From: Desulfobulbus propionicus | Lineage (GTDB): Bacteria > Desulfobacterota > Desulfobulbia > Desulfobulbales > Desulfobulbaceae | Reading direction: 5' to 3' | Assembly: GCA_002748755.1 (NCBI GenBank) | Contig: PDTD01000011.1 | Coordinates: 1-64,000, forward strand | Length of the DNA stretch: 64,000 nucleotides | Shown here: one piece after another, positions 26,751 through 35,995 of the stretch | How the letters are laid out: every line of letters starts with the position of its first letter | Position numbering within the stretch: position 1 is the stretch's first letter | Position numbers and translations under genes: made by a program | Notes under the pieces: model-generated | What the model saw: the letters and a program-made list of their open reading frames with translations, nothing else | Database searches by the model: none | What the model was told of the DNA's origin: nothing

Positions 26751-28007
26751 ATGAATCTTTCCAGTTTTGGAAAAAAGTTTTCAGGGGATGCAGGGATACT
26801 TTCATTGATGGATGACCTGGGCAATGCCTTGGCCCAGGGCAATATGATCATGATGGGAGGGGGAAATCCCGGCTATATACCGGCCATTGAGGCTGTCATG
26901 AAACAACGGCTGCAGAGCATTCTTGACAATGATGAGGCCCTGCGTACATTGGTTGGAATCTATGACCCGCCGCAGGGGAAAGGAGATTTTCTGTACGCCT
27001 TGGCTGAGTTGCTCCAGAGGGAATATCATTGGCCCATAGGGCCTGAAAATATTTGTCTTACCAATGGCAGTCAGTCGGCTTTTTTTATTCTCTTTAACAT
27101 GTTTGCCGGGCGGTACCCGGATGGAGGCAATAAAAAAATACTCTTGCCCATGGCACCGGAATACATAGGCTATGCAGATTTGGGATTGGAGGAGGATTTT
27201 TTTGTTTCAGTGCGGCCCCGCATAGAAGAACGCGGTCACAATCGTTTCAAGTACCGGGTGGATTTCAGCAGCATACGCATTGGTGCAGATATCGGGGCAA
27301 TGTGTGTTTCTCGGCCTACCAACCCAACGGGCAATGTTCTCACCGATAAAGAAATAGAAGGGCTGATAGCGCTTGCAGCAGAACATTCTATCCCTCTTAT
27401 CATCGACTCTGCCTACGGCATTCCCTTTCCGGGCATGGTGTATACCCATGCTGTGCCGGTTTGGAATGAAAACGTCATTGTGTCCATGAGTTTGTCCAAG
27501 TTTGGCTTACCGGCCACACGGACAGGGATAGTGCTTGCAAAAAGGGAAATTATCCAGGCTATTTCTGGGATCAACTCTGTGGTAAATCTTGCGCCCGGGA
27601 GTCTTGGCGCCATGCTGACGGCGCCTTTAATGACATCAGGGGAGATATTGCGGCTGAGCAATGAGGTCATTTGCCCCTGGTACAAAAAAAAGATGGAACG
27701 GGCGATGGAGGTCATTGATCAGGCTTTGATGGGATGTCCGTATAGAGTGCATGCCCCTGAAGGTGCCATGTTTCTTTGGTTTTGGTTTCCAGATTTGCCT
27801 GTTTCCAGTGCAACGCTGTATGAACGTTTGAAAGAGCGGGGGGTCGTGGTTGTTTCCGGCCATTATTTTTTCCCTGGATTGCAGGAAGATTGGCCGCATA
27901 TGAGGGAATGTATACGGGTTAATTATTCTCAGGAAGACAAGGATGTACATGAGGGCATTCGGATTATTGCAGATGAGGTGAAAAAGATATACCAGAAAGG
28001 TCGGTAG
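26751..28007 (+). CDS. avtA: valine-pyruvate aminotransferase
   Basis: A 418-residue class I/II PLP aminotransferase of the AvtA type (N-terminus NLSSFGKKFSGDAGILSLMDDLG and GGGNPGYIP). The PLP lysine is in SMSLSKFGLPATRTG. SRPTNPTGNVLT and DSAYGIPFPG are also present. AvtA interconverts valine with 2-oxoisovalerate, using alanine/pyruvate. It is followed 1 base later by the MORN gene, so it is probably cotranscribed with it. Confidence 0.9.
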   Translation: MNLSSFGKKFSGDAGILSLMDDLGNALAQGNMIMMGGGNPGYIPAIEAVMKQRLQSILDNDEALRTLVGIYDPPQGKGDFLYALAELLQREYHWPIGPENICLTNGSQSAFFILFNMFAGRYPDGGNKKILLPMAPEYIGYADLGLEEDFFVSVRPRIEERGHNRFKYRVDFSSIRIGADIGAMCVSRPTNPTGNVLTDKEIEGLIALAAEHSIPLIIDSAYGIPFPGMVYTHAVPVWNENVIVSMSLSKFGLPATRTGIVLAKREIIQAISGINSVVNLAPGSLGAMLTAPLMTSGEILRLSNEVICPWYKKKMERAMEVIDQALMGCPYRVHAPEGAMFLWFWFPDLPVSSATLYERLKERGVVVVSGHYFFPGLQEDWPHMRECIRVNYSQEDKDVHEGIRIIADEVKKIYQKGR

Positions 28008-28008
28008 G

Positions 28009-29775
28009 ATGAAGATTGTTGCATGGTGTTGCCTTGTGCTCGGTACGCTGGGCGTATCTCTTGTTCATGGCAGCTGCATAGAGGGTAACTGCCGGAACGG
28101 GCAGGGCACCTACCGCAGCCGTGACGGCCGTTTGTACAAAGGGGGGTTTAAAAATGGGTATCTTTGGGGCCAAGGAACATTGACCCTGGCTGACGGCAGT
28201 CGGTATACTGGTATGTTTGTGCAGGGGCGCTACCATGGATCGGGTGAACTGGTGTACAGTGATGGCCGTCACTATGTCGGAAGTTTCAGAAACGGTGTCA
28301 TCGACGGTCGCGGCTCCCTTGTCTATCCCAACGGCATGCAGTACATAGGGGATTTTTCCTTGGGCAGATACAACGGGACCGGGACTTTATTCTACCCTGA
28401 TCTTCGAGAATATACAGGAGATTTTCGCAACAATGTCGTTCACGGTACCGGGCGCTTGATCTATCCAGATGGTTCCACCTACGAAGGAGAGTTCAAGGAG
28501 GGCAAACCGGACGGTCAGGGGCTGAGACATTACCTGAATGGAGATCGATACACCGGCTTGTATGTGCACGATCAGCGTCAGGGACGAGGAAAATTGGAAG
28601 GCAGCGATGGTAGCCTCTACGAGGGTAGTTTTTTCAACGATGTATATCATGGCCAGGGCAAGCTGACAACAGCAGATGGAGAGGTGTATATCGGAACCTT
28701 TGACAAAGGTGTCAAAACCGGCACAGGAACCATGCAGTGGCCTGATGGGCGGGTGTATACCGGTGATTTTGTCGACGGCCTTCCGCAGGGTCGAGGGATG
28801 ATGGAGTACCCTGACGGCAGCCGCTATGAAGGGGACTGGAGTGCCGGTAAACGGGAGGGGCAGGGGATACTTGTGTATGCCGACGGTAGCAGATATACCG
28901 GTGCTTTTGCAGACAACACCCTGCATGGCAGAGGACGGCTGGAAAAAGGAGACGGGTCCTTTTTCCTCGGAGAATTTAGCAAAGGGGGCCCTGTGGCAGT
29001 TCCTGAAGAAAAGACGGCAGAAGTTGTTCCAGTAGCATCTCTTGCCTCCCCGGACCCTCCTGCCTCCGCTGAACAACTGGATGTTTCCAAAAGTGGGCAG
29101 ATCGAGGAGGAAGAGGATAGCGTAGGCTTACCGGAACCCGGTCCTACCGGAGAAGGGTTGTATATCATAGCCGATATTGTCTACAAGGATACCCAACAGC
29201 AGGAACCCTATAGCGGGTCGGCTTCCATAACCTTTGCCGACCATGCACGGTACACAGGTGAATTTGTCGATGGTCTTATGTCCGGCCGGGGAGAACTGAG
29301 GATGCCCAACGGTGACCTCTATAGGGGCGAGTTTCGGACCGGGCGGATGCATGGACAGGGGGAATACCTTTTTGCTGATAAACGCCGTTATACAGGTTCC
29401 TTTGACAACGGGACCCGAGAAGGCCATGGCGTATTACAGTACTCTGATGGCTCAAGCTATACAGGCAGTTTTTCCCAGAATCAATTTCATGGTACAGGCA
29501 TCTATGTTTTTGCTGATTCCAGTCGTTATGAAGGGGCTTTCAGCAAAGGGTTTTTTCAGGGACAGGGCATATTGCTCTATGCTGATGGCAAACAATATAG
29601 AGGAGATTTTCAACACGACCTCCCCCATGGACAAGGGACATTGCAGTTCCCGGACGGCAGTGTGTATACAGGAGGATTCAAGTATGGACGACGTCATGGG
29701 GAGGGTGTCATTACACTTGCTGACGGCCGGGTCATTAAGGGCAGGTTTCAGGATGATCGGTTCGTCGTGCAATAG
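28009..29775 (+). CDS. secreted MORN-repeat protein, about 21 repeats
   Basis: A 588-residue protein with a signal peptide (IVAWCCLVLGTLGVSLVHG) and about 21 MORN repeats of the form YxGxFxxGxxxGxGxxxxxDG: 13 in residues 35-325 and 8 in 405-588. They are separated by a Pro/Glu/Ala-rich linker without repeats. MORN repeats form long beta-sheets that bind lipid or protein. A periplasmic or surface location is inferred from the signal peptide; no lipobox is evident. The C-terminus has no obvious anchor. It directly follows avtA, without evident functional connection. Confidence 0.85.
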   Translation: MKIVAWCCLVLGTLGVSLVHGSCIEGNCRNGQGTYRSRDGRLYKGGFKNGYLWGQGTLTLADGSRYTGMFVQGRYHGSGELVYSDGRHYVGSFRNGVIDGRGSLVYPNGMQYIGDFSLGRYNGTGTLFYPDLREYTGDFRNNVVHGTGRLIYPDGSTYEGEFKEGKPDGQGLRHYLNGDRYTGLYVHDQRQGRGKLEGSDGSLYEGSFFNDVYHGQGKLTTADGEVYIGTFDKGVKTGTGTMQWPDGRVYTGDFVDGLPQGRGMMEYPDGSRYEGDWSAGKREGQGILVYADGSRYTGAFADNTLHGRGRLEKGDGSFFLGEFSKGGPVAVPEEKTAEVVPVASLASPDPPASAEQLDVSKSGQIEEEEDSVGLPEPGPTGEGLYIIADIVYKDTQQQEPYSGSASITFADHARYTGEFVDGLMSGRGELRMPNGDLYRGEFRTGRMHGQGEYLFADKRRYTGSFDNGTREGHGVLQYSDGSSYTGSFSQNQFHGTGIYVFADSSRYEGAFSKGFFQGQGILLYADGKQYRGDFQHDLPHGQGTLQFPDGSVYTGGFKYGRRHGEGVITLADGRVIKGRFQDDRFVVQ

Positions 29776-29786
29776 GGGGATTGCAG

Positions 29787-30179
29787 ATGATATGGCAATA
29801 TAGAACCATTGTTTTTGAATTTGTCAAGGACGGTTTGCTGGGTGATCGGTATATAGACGATGAAGAGATGGAAACCACCCTCAATGAACAGGGACTCTCT
29901 GGCTGGGAACTTGTTGATGTGGTCATGATACAGGAAGGGGTGTTGGCTGTTCTCAAGCGAGCTCAAGAAAAGCCTGCGGATAGTCAGGTTGTCTTGGGAG
30001 GAGGTGCCGTCGCAGCCCAGATGCCTGGCCAAAGGGGGGAGAGTGCCTATCTCACAGAAGCCACAGAAACGAGACGGCAGCTGGAGGAGCCAGCGTACAC
30101 CCGCAGCCTGGAAGAAAAAGGTACACCTACTAGGCAGGAGCAGAGGGGGGATAGGATTGGTGAGATCAAAATTCGTTAG
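29787..30179 (+). CDS. DUF4177-like small protein with long polar tail
   Basis: A 130-residue protein. The first 58 or so residues (WQYRTIVFEFVKDGLLGD..., LSGWELVDVVMIQEGVLAVLKR) look like a DUF4177 fold; the remainder is low-complexity and polar (EEPAYTRSLEEKG). The start ATG 29787 follows AGGGGG by eight bases. It is 11 bases after the MORN gene and 18 before the permease. No function can be assigned. Confidence 0.6.
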   Translation: MIWQYRTIVFEFVKDGLLGDRYIDDEEMETTLNEQGLSGWELVDVVMIQEGVLAVLKRAQEKPADSQVVLGGGAVAAQMPGQRGESAYLTEATETRRQLEEPAYTRSLEEKGTPTRQEQRGDRIGEIKIR

Positions 30180-30197
30180 CTTTTCTGCGGTGTTGAT

Positions 30198-31244
30198 TTG
30201 AGTTGGTATATTGTGAAACGATTGCTGCTTATGATTCCGACCTTGATCGGCGTCATGCTTTTGACTTTTATAGTGACCCAGTTTGTTCCCGGTGGCCCAG
30301 TCGAACGTATGATGGCCCAGCTGGAAGGTGTGCAATCAGGGGGAGAGACAGCGAGCACTGGCAGTCTGTACCAGGGCAAGAGGGGACTTGATCAGGAGCG
30401 AGTGGCCCAGTTGCAACGTCTGTACGGGTTTGATAAGCCACCGGCAGAACGCTTCATCACCATGATGAAACAGTACCTGGTTTTTGATTTCGGGGAATCC
30501 TACTACCACCATAAAAGCGTGGTCCAATTGGTGGTCTCAAAACTACCGGTATCCATGTCCCTTGGACTTTGGACATTTCTCATCGTGTATTCGGTTTGTA
30601 TTCCCTTGGGGATTCGTAAGGCTGTACGCGATGGTTCCACCTTTGATGTCCTCTCCAGTTCAATCATTCTTATCGGATATGCCATCCCAGGATTTGTTCT
30701 TGGGGTGCTGCTCATCGTTTTGTTTGGGGGGGGCAGCTTTTGGGATATTTTTCCTTTACGGGGCATTCATTCTGACAACTGGCAGACCTACAGTTGGTCA
30801 CACAAGGTTCTTGATTATCTCTGGCATATGGTTCTGCCTGTTATTTCCTCAACTGTCGGCAGCCTGGCTGTGATGACCCTGTTAACCAAGAATTCGTTTT
30901 TGGAGGAAATCCGGAAACAGTATGTGTTGACCGCCAGAGCCAAAGGGTTGTCGGAAAACCAGGTCTTGTACAAACATGTATTTCGTAATGCAATTATCCC
31001 AATTATCACAGGGTTTCCCGGGAGTTTTATAGCAGCCTTTTTTACCGGCAGCCTGCTCATTGAAACCATATTTTCTCTGGACGGGATGGGGTTGCTTGCC
31101 TATAACTCCGTTATCAGCAGAGACTATCCCGTTGTTTTGGGAACGCTCTATTTTTTTACTATTATCGGGCTGTTGTCCCGATTGTTATCGGATTTAAGCT
31201 ATGTTGTTGTGGATCCGAGAATAAGCTTTGATAAGGTTTCGTAG
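30198..31244 (+). CDS. yejB: ABC transporter permease, YejB type
   Basis: A 348-residue inner membrane permease of the oligopeptide/microcin-C class: the N-terminus IVKRLLLMIPTLIGVMLLTF, IVTQFVPGGPVERM, then six membrane segments and the EAA loop AKGLSENQVLYKHVFRNAIIP. The start appears to be TTG 30198, matching the usual start of homologues. The next permease gene overlaps its stop. No binding protein or ATPase gene of this system is visible. Confidence 0.88.
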   Translation: MSWYIVKRLLLMIPTLIGVMLLTFIVTQFVPGGPVERMMAQLEGVQSGGETASTGSLYQGKRGLDQERVAQLQRLYGFDKPPAERFITMMKQYLVFDFGESYYHHKSVVQLVVSKLPVSMSLGLWTFLIVYSVCIPLGIRKAVRDGSTFDVLSSSIILIGYAIPGFVLGVLLIVLFGGGSFWDIFPLRGIHSDNWQTYSWSHKVLDYLWHMVLPVISSTVGSLAVMTLLTKNSFLEEIRKQYVLTARAKGLSENQVLYKHVFRNAIIPIITGFPGSFIAAFFTGSLLIETIFSLDGMGLLAYNSVISRDYPVVLGTLYFFTIIGLLSRLLSDLSYVVVDPRISFDKVS

Positions 31245-32281
31245 TGGGACAACGCAAAAAGATGACCAAGACCCTAGGCCAAAGGCGCTGGGCATTGTTT
31301 AAACAGAGCCGCCGAGGTTACTACTCGCTGATCATTTTTTCGGTTCTTTTTGGGTTCAGCCTGTTTGCAGAGGTATTGAGCAACGATAAGCCATTGCTGA
31401 TACGCTATGAGGGACACTGGTACTTTCCCTTGTTAAACGAATACGCTGAAACGACCTTTGGCGGTGATTTCCCGACAGCAACAGATTACCAAGATCCGTA
31501 TATAGTGGAACAGCTCACCGCGGCTGGGAACCTAGTCCTGTTTGCACCAAACCCGCACAGCTATAATTCCATCAATCCATCCAACCTTACGCCCTTCCCT
31601 TCACCGCCCACCCGGGACAACCTTTTAGGAACAGATGATCGCGGTCGGGATGTTTTGGCCAGATTGATTTATGGTTTCCGTATAAGTGTTCTTTTTGGTT
31701 TGGCGCTCACGGTCATCGGTACGGTTTTGGGTATTGTCTTTGGAGCTGTTCAGGGGTATTTCGGCGGTAAAATAGACCTCGTCTTTCAGCGCTTCATCGA
31801 GTTATGGAGTTCCCTGCCGGAGCTGTATCTGCTTATTATTTTTGCGTCCATATTCACCCCAAGTATTGTTTTGCTGCTGATCCTGCTTTCTCTTTTCGGG
31901 TGGATGGGGTTGGCCGACTATGTACGTGCTGAATTTCTCAAAGGAAGAAACATGGAATATGTCCAGGCTGCCAAGGCGCTTGGGGTTGGCAATACCACCA
32001 TCATGCTGCGGCATCTGCTGCCCAATGGCTTGACACCTGTGATTACCTTTCTACCTTTTCGCATGTCTGGAGCAGTGCTGGCGTTAACCAGCCTTGATTT
32101 TCTGGGCCTTGGGGTTCCGCCATCTACTCCCAGCCTGGGAGAATTGCTGAAACAGGGAAAAGGGAACATAGATGCCTGGTGGCTCTCTATTTCCACCTTT
32201 GTGGTTCTTGTTGGCACACTTATTTTACTGATTTTTATCGGTGAAGCATTGCGTCAGGCCTTTGATCCGAGAAAACAATAG
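31244..32281 (+). CDS. yejE: ABC transporter permease, YejE type
   Basis: A 345-residue partner permease. The N-terminal YejE signature (FKQSRRGYYSLIIFSVLF, NDKPLLIRYEGHWYFPL) and FGGDFPTATDYQDPY are clear. GTDDRGRDVLARLIYGFRIS and the EAA loop AKALGVGNTTIMLRHLLPN complete it. The GTG start overlaps yejB's stop by one base. A hairpin terminator follows at 32325. The matching ATPase and binding protein are not in this window. Confidence 0.9.
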   Translation: MGQRKKMTKTLGQRRWALFKQSRRGYYSLIIFSVLFGFSLFAEVLSNDKPLLIRYEGHWYFPLLNEYAETTFGGDFPTATDYQDPYIVEQLTAAGNLVLFAPNPHSYNSINPSNLTPFPSPPTRDNLLGTDDRGRDVLARLIYGFRISVLFGLALTVIGTVLGIVFGAVQGYFGGKIDLVFQRFIELWSSLPELYLLIIFASIFTPSIVLLLILLSLFGWMGLADYVRAEFLKGRNMEYVQAAKALGVGNTTIMLRHLLPNGLTPVITFLPFRMSGAVLALTSLDFLGLGVPPSTPSLGELLKQGKGNIDAWWLSISTFVVLVGTLILLIFIGEALRQAFDPRKQ

Positions 32282-32324
32282 TTCGCTTGGTTCATATGCG
32301 GCTCCTGCGAGCTAAGAGGCCATG

Positions 32325-32345
32325 TTCGCTTGAGCGAAGGTTTTT
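32325..32345 (+). terminator. terminator after yejE
   Basis: TTCGCT TG AGCGAA followed by GGTTTTT: a 6-bp stem with a T-run, 44 bases after the yejE stop. The gap up to 32492 has nothing else that is evident. Confidence 0.65.
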
Positions 32346-32492
32346 CAGACCAGACAATTGATAGAACAAGAGAAGACTTGGTTTCTTTTTATCTCAAATC
32401 AAACAAAAGTGACAGCTATCCCCTCTTTACTGAGCAAGGTGATGGTTCAAAGGCAGGCGATCTGCAAGCAGACAGGAACCTGGACGGCCCAT

Positions 32493-35300
32493 CTATGTTA
32501 GCTGGCTTTTCAATTTAGCCACTTCTTCCTTGACCAGGCGCTTCACTTGAGCGATATCAAGAGAAGCCGCAACCCGTTCTTTGGGGTCGGCCTGCGTTGC
32601 CATGGGCAGCACGGTGGGTTGATTCTGCACCAGAGATGCTATACAGTTCGACTGCCAGTCCACAAATTTTTCTACGATTTCCGGGAGCAGCGATTCAGAG
32701 ACATTTGCTCCTTCATAGGCTTTTTCGTAGAGATAGGTGAGCAGGGAGGCTGTTTGCTCTGTGTGGGGGTAGTTCCCCGTCTGTACTTGCGTCAGCCCGT
32801 TGTCCAAGAGTTGGAGGATGACTTTTTGGACAGGGGTGGCCGCTAATGGCTGCAGTGCAAGGATATGCGCACAGGCCTCTTCCACTTTTTCCGAAGACGG
32901 GTTCTGGAGTATTCCTGGGAGTAAACCACCAAGGGCTGCCAGACTAACAATACGTTCCTCCTCAGGGCCATCGGCAGCTTCTGAGGGAAGAACACTGATG
33001 TTGTCTTCAATGGAGCGGGTCAGTTCTTCAACATCATCTGGAGCCACATCATCGGCCTTGTCTTCTGGAGTCCCTGGAAAAGGGTCGTTCTCATGAATGC
33101 CAAGGGGCAGTGGTTCTTCCAGGCATAAATCCAGTTCATCAGCAGTTTCTTTGCCCTCATCCATGAGTAAGCCGTGCTCATCCTGAAGGCTTTCTCCAAA
33201 GCCAACCGTTGGTCCACTTTGTTCGCCCATGCCCAGGGCTTCATCGTCCTCTGCTGTCAGGGGGGCTTCTGTACTGAAGAAGGCGTCGAGTTTTGCTTCG
33301 ATCTCCGGGATTTCATCCCCACCTTCGCTTGCAATCAGGGCTTCTTCCTCAGAGAAGCCTCCTGTGTCCTCACTGTCAGCTAAGGCGGGAGGCAGGGGGT
33401 CGTGTTTTGCTTCGTTGAAGAAGGTGTCGAGTTTTGCTTCAATATCCGGGAAGTTATCTTCTTGGATTTCTGCCAGTGATGCTTCCTCTGAAAATCCCCC
33501 CGTTTCCTCGCTGTCGGATAAGGCAGGAGAGAGTACGTCCTCTTCAGCGTTGTCGAAAAAAGTGTCCAATTGGGTATCGATATTCACAGGGGAATCTTCT
33601 TCTAAGGATTCCTCTGTTTCTGAATTTACAGACACGGCCGAAGGAGACAAGTCTTCTTCCTCAAAATTCGCCTCAGGCAGGGCGATATTCAGCTCTTCTT
33701 CTGGCTGCTCCTCTTCCTCTTTGCCAAAAAAGAAATTCAGCTTGTCTTCGATTTCAAGAATAAGTCCGTCCTCTCCTTCTAGCTCGTCGAATATTTCAGG
33801 TGCTTCAATATCAGATAATGCGGAGAGGAATTGTTCGTCATCGGGTGAGGTAGCAGGACTGCTGTCGATATCTTCCGTCACAGAAATGAAGTCGTCTTCT
33901 GCAAAAAGCTTATCCAGTTGGGCAGCAAGATCTGTTTGGGCTGGTATATCCAGTGGTTCTGTTTCTTCACTGAAACCGTGGTCTGCCTCCTCAGCCTCTG
34001 AGAGGGCCGGAGCAAAGCCCCGTTGGCCACTTACCTCTGCATGGATGAGGTCATCGGCCACACTATCGTCAAGTGGCTGGATGGCTTCGGAAGGTAATAT
34101 TTCATCAGGGTACTTGGTTTCAGCGGATTCCATTCCAGGCGTTGCCACGGCGGGGAATAGATCATCAAGTTCGGACTCCACAGAGAACACATCATCGGAA
34201 GCTGTGCTTGCAGGAGTTACGCTTGCAGGAGTTACAGGGGACTCGGAGACATCAGCGATGCCGGCTGGAAAGCCAAAAGCGTCCTTTTCTAATCCAGGCT
34301 CCTCGTCATAGACCGCAGGGCTGATGATCTCATCGACGACCTCATTCACCCTGGACTCATTCCGGTAGGTGACAGGGCTGTCTGCGATAACGGCTTTCAG
34401 GCCGTTTAACCTGCTGACCCGGTCAACCAGTAATTCCTGCAACTGCTCCTGGTCTCTCTGCTGAGGTTCAACACGAAGAACCTGTTCCAGGGCATCGGAA
34501 AATGCGTGCAACAAAGGAAATGATTCTGGATGTGCACGAGCCTTTTCTTCTGCAATATAATCACCCAATGCCTGCAGACCTTGAACCAGAATCAATGCGG
34601 GTTTATCATCGGCAAGTTGCTCCAGGAAATGCGCAGTATGGACATTGTACTGTCGTAGGTTGTCATCAGTGACTTCCCAGTCGATACTGAGTATGCTTGC
34701 CTTGAGCATCCTCAAATGGTCTTCTTCCTCTTCACTGACGGCATCTGCTGCGGCTTCAGAAGGCCTTAAGAGGACAGGCTCTTCCGCTGGTATTCCCAGA
34801 GGACGGTCATTGGTATCAGACGATTTGTTGATTTGGTATTGGAGAATACGAAATTTACGTATATCTCCCTTGAGGAGCATGGTTATCTCTGTTTCTGTAA
34901 TCTTCTCTGAAGAGATAATCTTTTCAAAATTATAGAAAAAAGTCAGCAATAACTTGATAGCGTTGGGGTGTGCGTATGCTCCCTTGGTTTGAATATAGCG
35001 ACCGATTTTTCCCAATCCCTGCAGGTAGACTTCCGCTATTTTGTCATTTTTCCACATCGCCTCCAGATTGGAAACCTCTTCGCTGAGTTCCTGGAGGATA
35101 GTATCATTGATTTCCCAGTCCAGGGAGAGAATAATTGATTTGAGACGGGTGAGAGTGGAATCTTCTTCACTGGTGAACTCGAAAAGGTCGATAGCTTCTG
35201 TGTCAAAAGATTCATCGGCAAAAAGAGTGAGATCCTCATAGTCTTCAAATTGTAGTTGCGTATCTTGGGAATTTTTCATAGCCAGGCCGGTCGTGGTCAT
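32493..35300 (-). CDS. 935-residue acidic repeat protein in an MglBA operon
   Basis: A very acidic cytoplasmic protein with no signal peptide. The N-terminus has two copies of a domain of about 90 residues (LKSIILSLDWEINDTIL... near 53 and LKASILSIDWEVTDDNL... near 197), each ending in a helical GLxxxGxYI...AHP segment. The middle (about 400-690) is Glu/Asp/Ser-rich with a repeated unit ending in LDxFF (IDTQLDTFF, IEAKLDTFF, IEAKLDAFF, IEDKLNFFF) and the phrase ALADSEDTGGFSEEE. The C-terminus (about 780-935) is helical. I do not recognise the family. It follows mglA-like by 13 bases, so it is a likely effector or partner of the GTPase. The acidic, disordered middle suggests a scaffold (inference). 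Confidence 0.85.
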   Translation of the reverse strand: MTTTGLAMKNSQDTQLQFEDYEDLTLFADESFDTEAIDLFEFTSEEDSTLTRLKSIILSLDWEINDTILQELSEEVSNLEAMWKNDKIAEVYLQGLGKIGRYIQTKGAYAHPNAIKLLLTFFYNFEKIISSEKITETEITMLLKGDIRKFRILQYQINKSSDTNDRPLGIPAEEPVLLRPSEAAADAVSEEEEDHLRMLKASILSIDWEVTDDNLRQYNVHTAHFLEQLADDKPALILVQGLQALGDYIAEEKARAHPESFPLLHAFSDALEQVLRVEPQQRDQEQLQELLVDRVSRLNGLKAVIADSPVTYRNESRVNEVVDEIISPAVYDEEPGLEKDAFGFPAGIADVSESPVTPASVTPASTASDDVFSVESELDDLFPAVATPGMESAETKYPDEILPSEAIQPLDDSVADDLIHAEVSGQRGFAPALSEAEEADHGFSEETEPLDIPAQTDLAAQLDKLFAEDDFISVTEDIDSSPATSPDDEQFLSALSDIEAPEIFDELEGEDGLILEIEDKLNFFFGKEEEEQPEEELNIALPEANFEEEDLSPSAVSVNSETEESLEEDSPVNIDTQLDTFFDNAEEDVLSPALSDSEETGGFSEEASLAEIQEDNFPDIEAKLDTFFNEAKHDPLPPALADSEDTGGFSEEEALIASEGGDEIPEIEAKLDAFFSTEAPLTAEDDEALGMGEQSGPTVGFGESLQDEHGLLMDEGKETADELDLCLEEPLPLGIHENDPFPGTPEDKADDVAPDDVEELTRSIEDNISVLPSEAADGPEEERIVSLAALGGLLPGILQNPSSEKVEEACAHILALQPLAATPVQKVILQLLDNGLTQVQTGNYPHTEQTASLLTYLYEKAYEGANVSESLLPEIVEKFVDWQSNCIASLVQNQPTVLPMATQADPKERVAASLDIAQVKRLVKEEVAKLKSQLT

Positions 35301-35313
35301 TACTTTTCGATTC

Positions 35314-35919
35314 TCACAAGAGCTTTTTCTGTATGGATATGACGGTGGAAGAGATTATTTTTTTTAATGTTTCCGGTATGTTGTATCCTGTTAATGCGCT
35401 TCCCTCAAAGGATGGTACCTTCAGTTTGCTGTTGAGATCCTTTTCAAGGATAGTGGTAGGCAAGATCGGAATTCCCTGATTGCGTAAATCCACCTTGTTG
35501 TATTGCAGGACCAAGGGAACACGAAAAATGGATTCTTTGTATTCCCGAAGATTTTCGTGGAGTTGATTAAGGGATCGTATATTTTTTTCCCGCATATGCT
35601 CCTGGGCGTCTGCGACAAAGACAATACCGTCAACTCCTTTGAGAACCAGTTTTCTTGTTGCGTTGTATTTGACCTGGCCGGGAACAGTATAGAGCTGAAT
35701 TTTTAAATCATATCCCTTGATCTGACCCATGTGAAAGGGCAGAAAGTCAAAGAAGAGCGTACGGTCACCGTGCGTTTTGAGGCTGACCATCTCCGACTGA
35801 ATCTGTTTTGAGAATTTTCGGTTGATATATTCCAGATTGGTCGTTTTACCTCCGCGTCCGGGACCGTAATAGACTATTTTAACCTGAACAACTTTTTCTT
35901 TGAGGTTTATAAAACTCAA
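35314..35919 (-). CDS. MglA-like small Ras-type GTPase
   Basis: A 201-residue GTPase of the MglA type, a polarity and motility switch in Myxococcus. The P-loop is GPGRGGKTTN, with FDFLP and the switch TVPGQVKYN (no Gln for Thr at the usual place), and LQYNKVDL is the guanine-specificity motif. The start is a TTG with AGGAG at good spacing. Upstream is a roadblock protein (MglB type, the GAP in Myxococcus) and downstream the acidic repeat protein. The role in polarity is inferred from the family. Confidence 0.9.
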   Translation of the reverse strand: MSFINLKEKVVQVKIVYYGPGRGGKTTNLEYINRKFSKQIQSEMVSLKTHGDRTLFFDFLPFHMGQIKGYDLKIQLYTVPGQVKYNATRKLVLKGVDGIVFVADAQEHMREKNIRSLNQLHENLREYKESIFRVPLVLQYNKVDLRNQGIPILPTTILEKDLNSKLKVPSFEGSALTGYNIPETLKKIISSTVISIQKKLL

Positions 35920-35995
35920 AATGATCTCCTGCTACTTAGTTCCATTTAATATGTCATAAATTGGGAAATGACTTTGAACCTTTCGGCAAAGAGCG

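Noticed and set aside
33229-34311. A 360-codon Ser-rich open frame on the plus strand
   Set aside because: It is the antisense shadow of the Glu/Asp/Ser codons of the acidic repeat protein; composition is explained by that gene.
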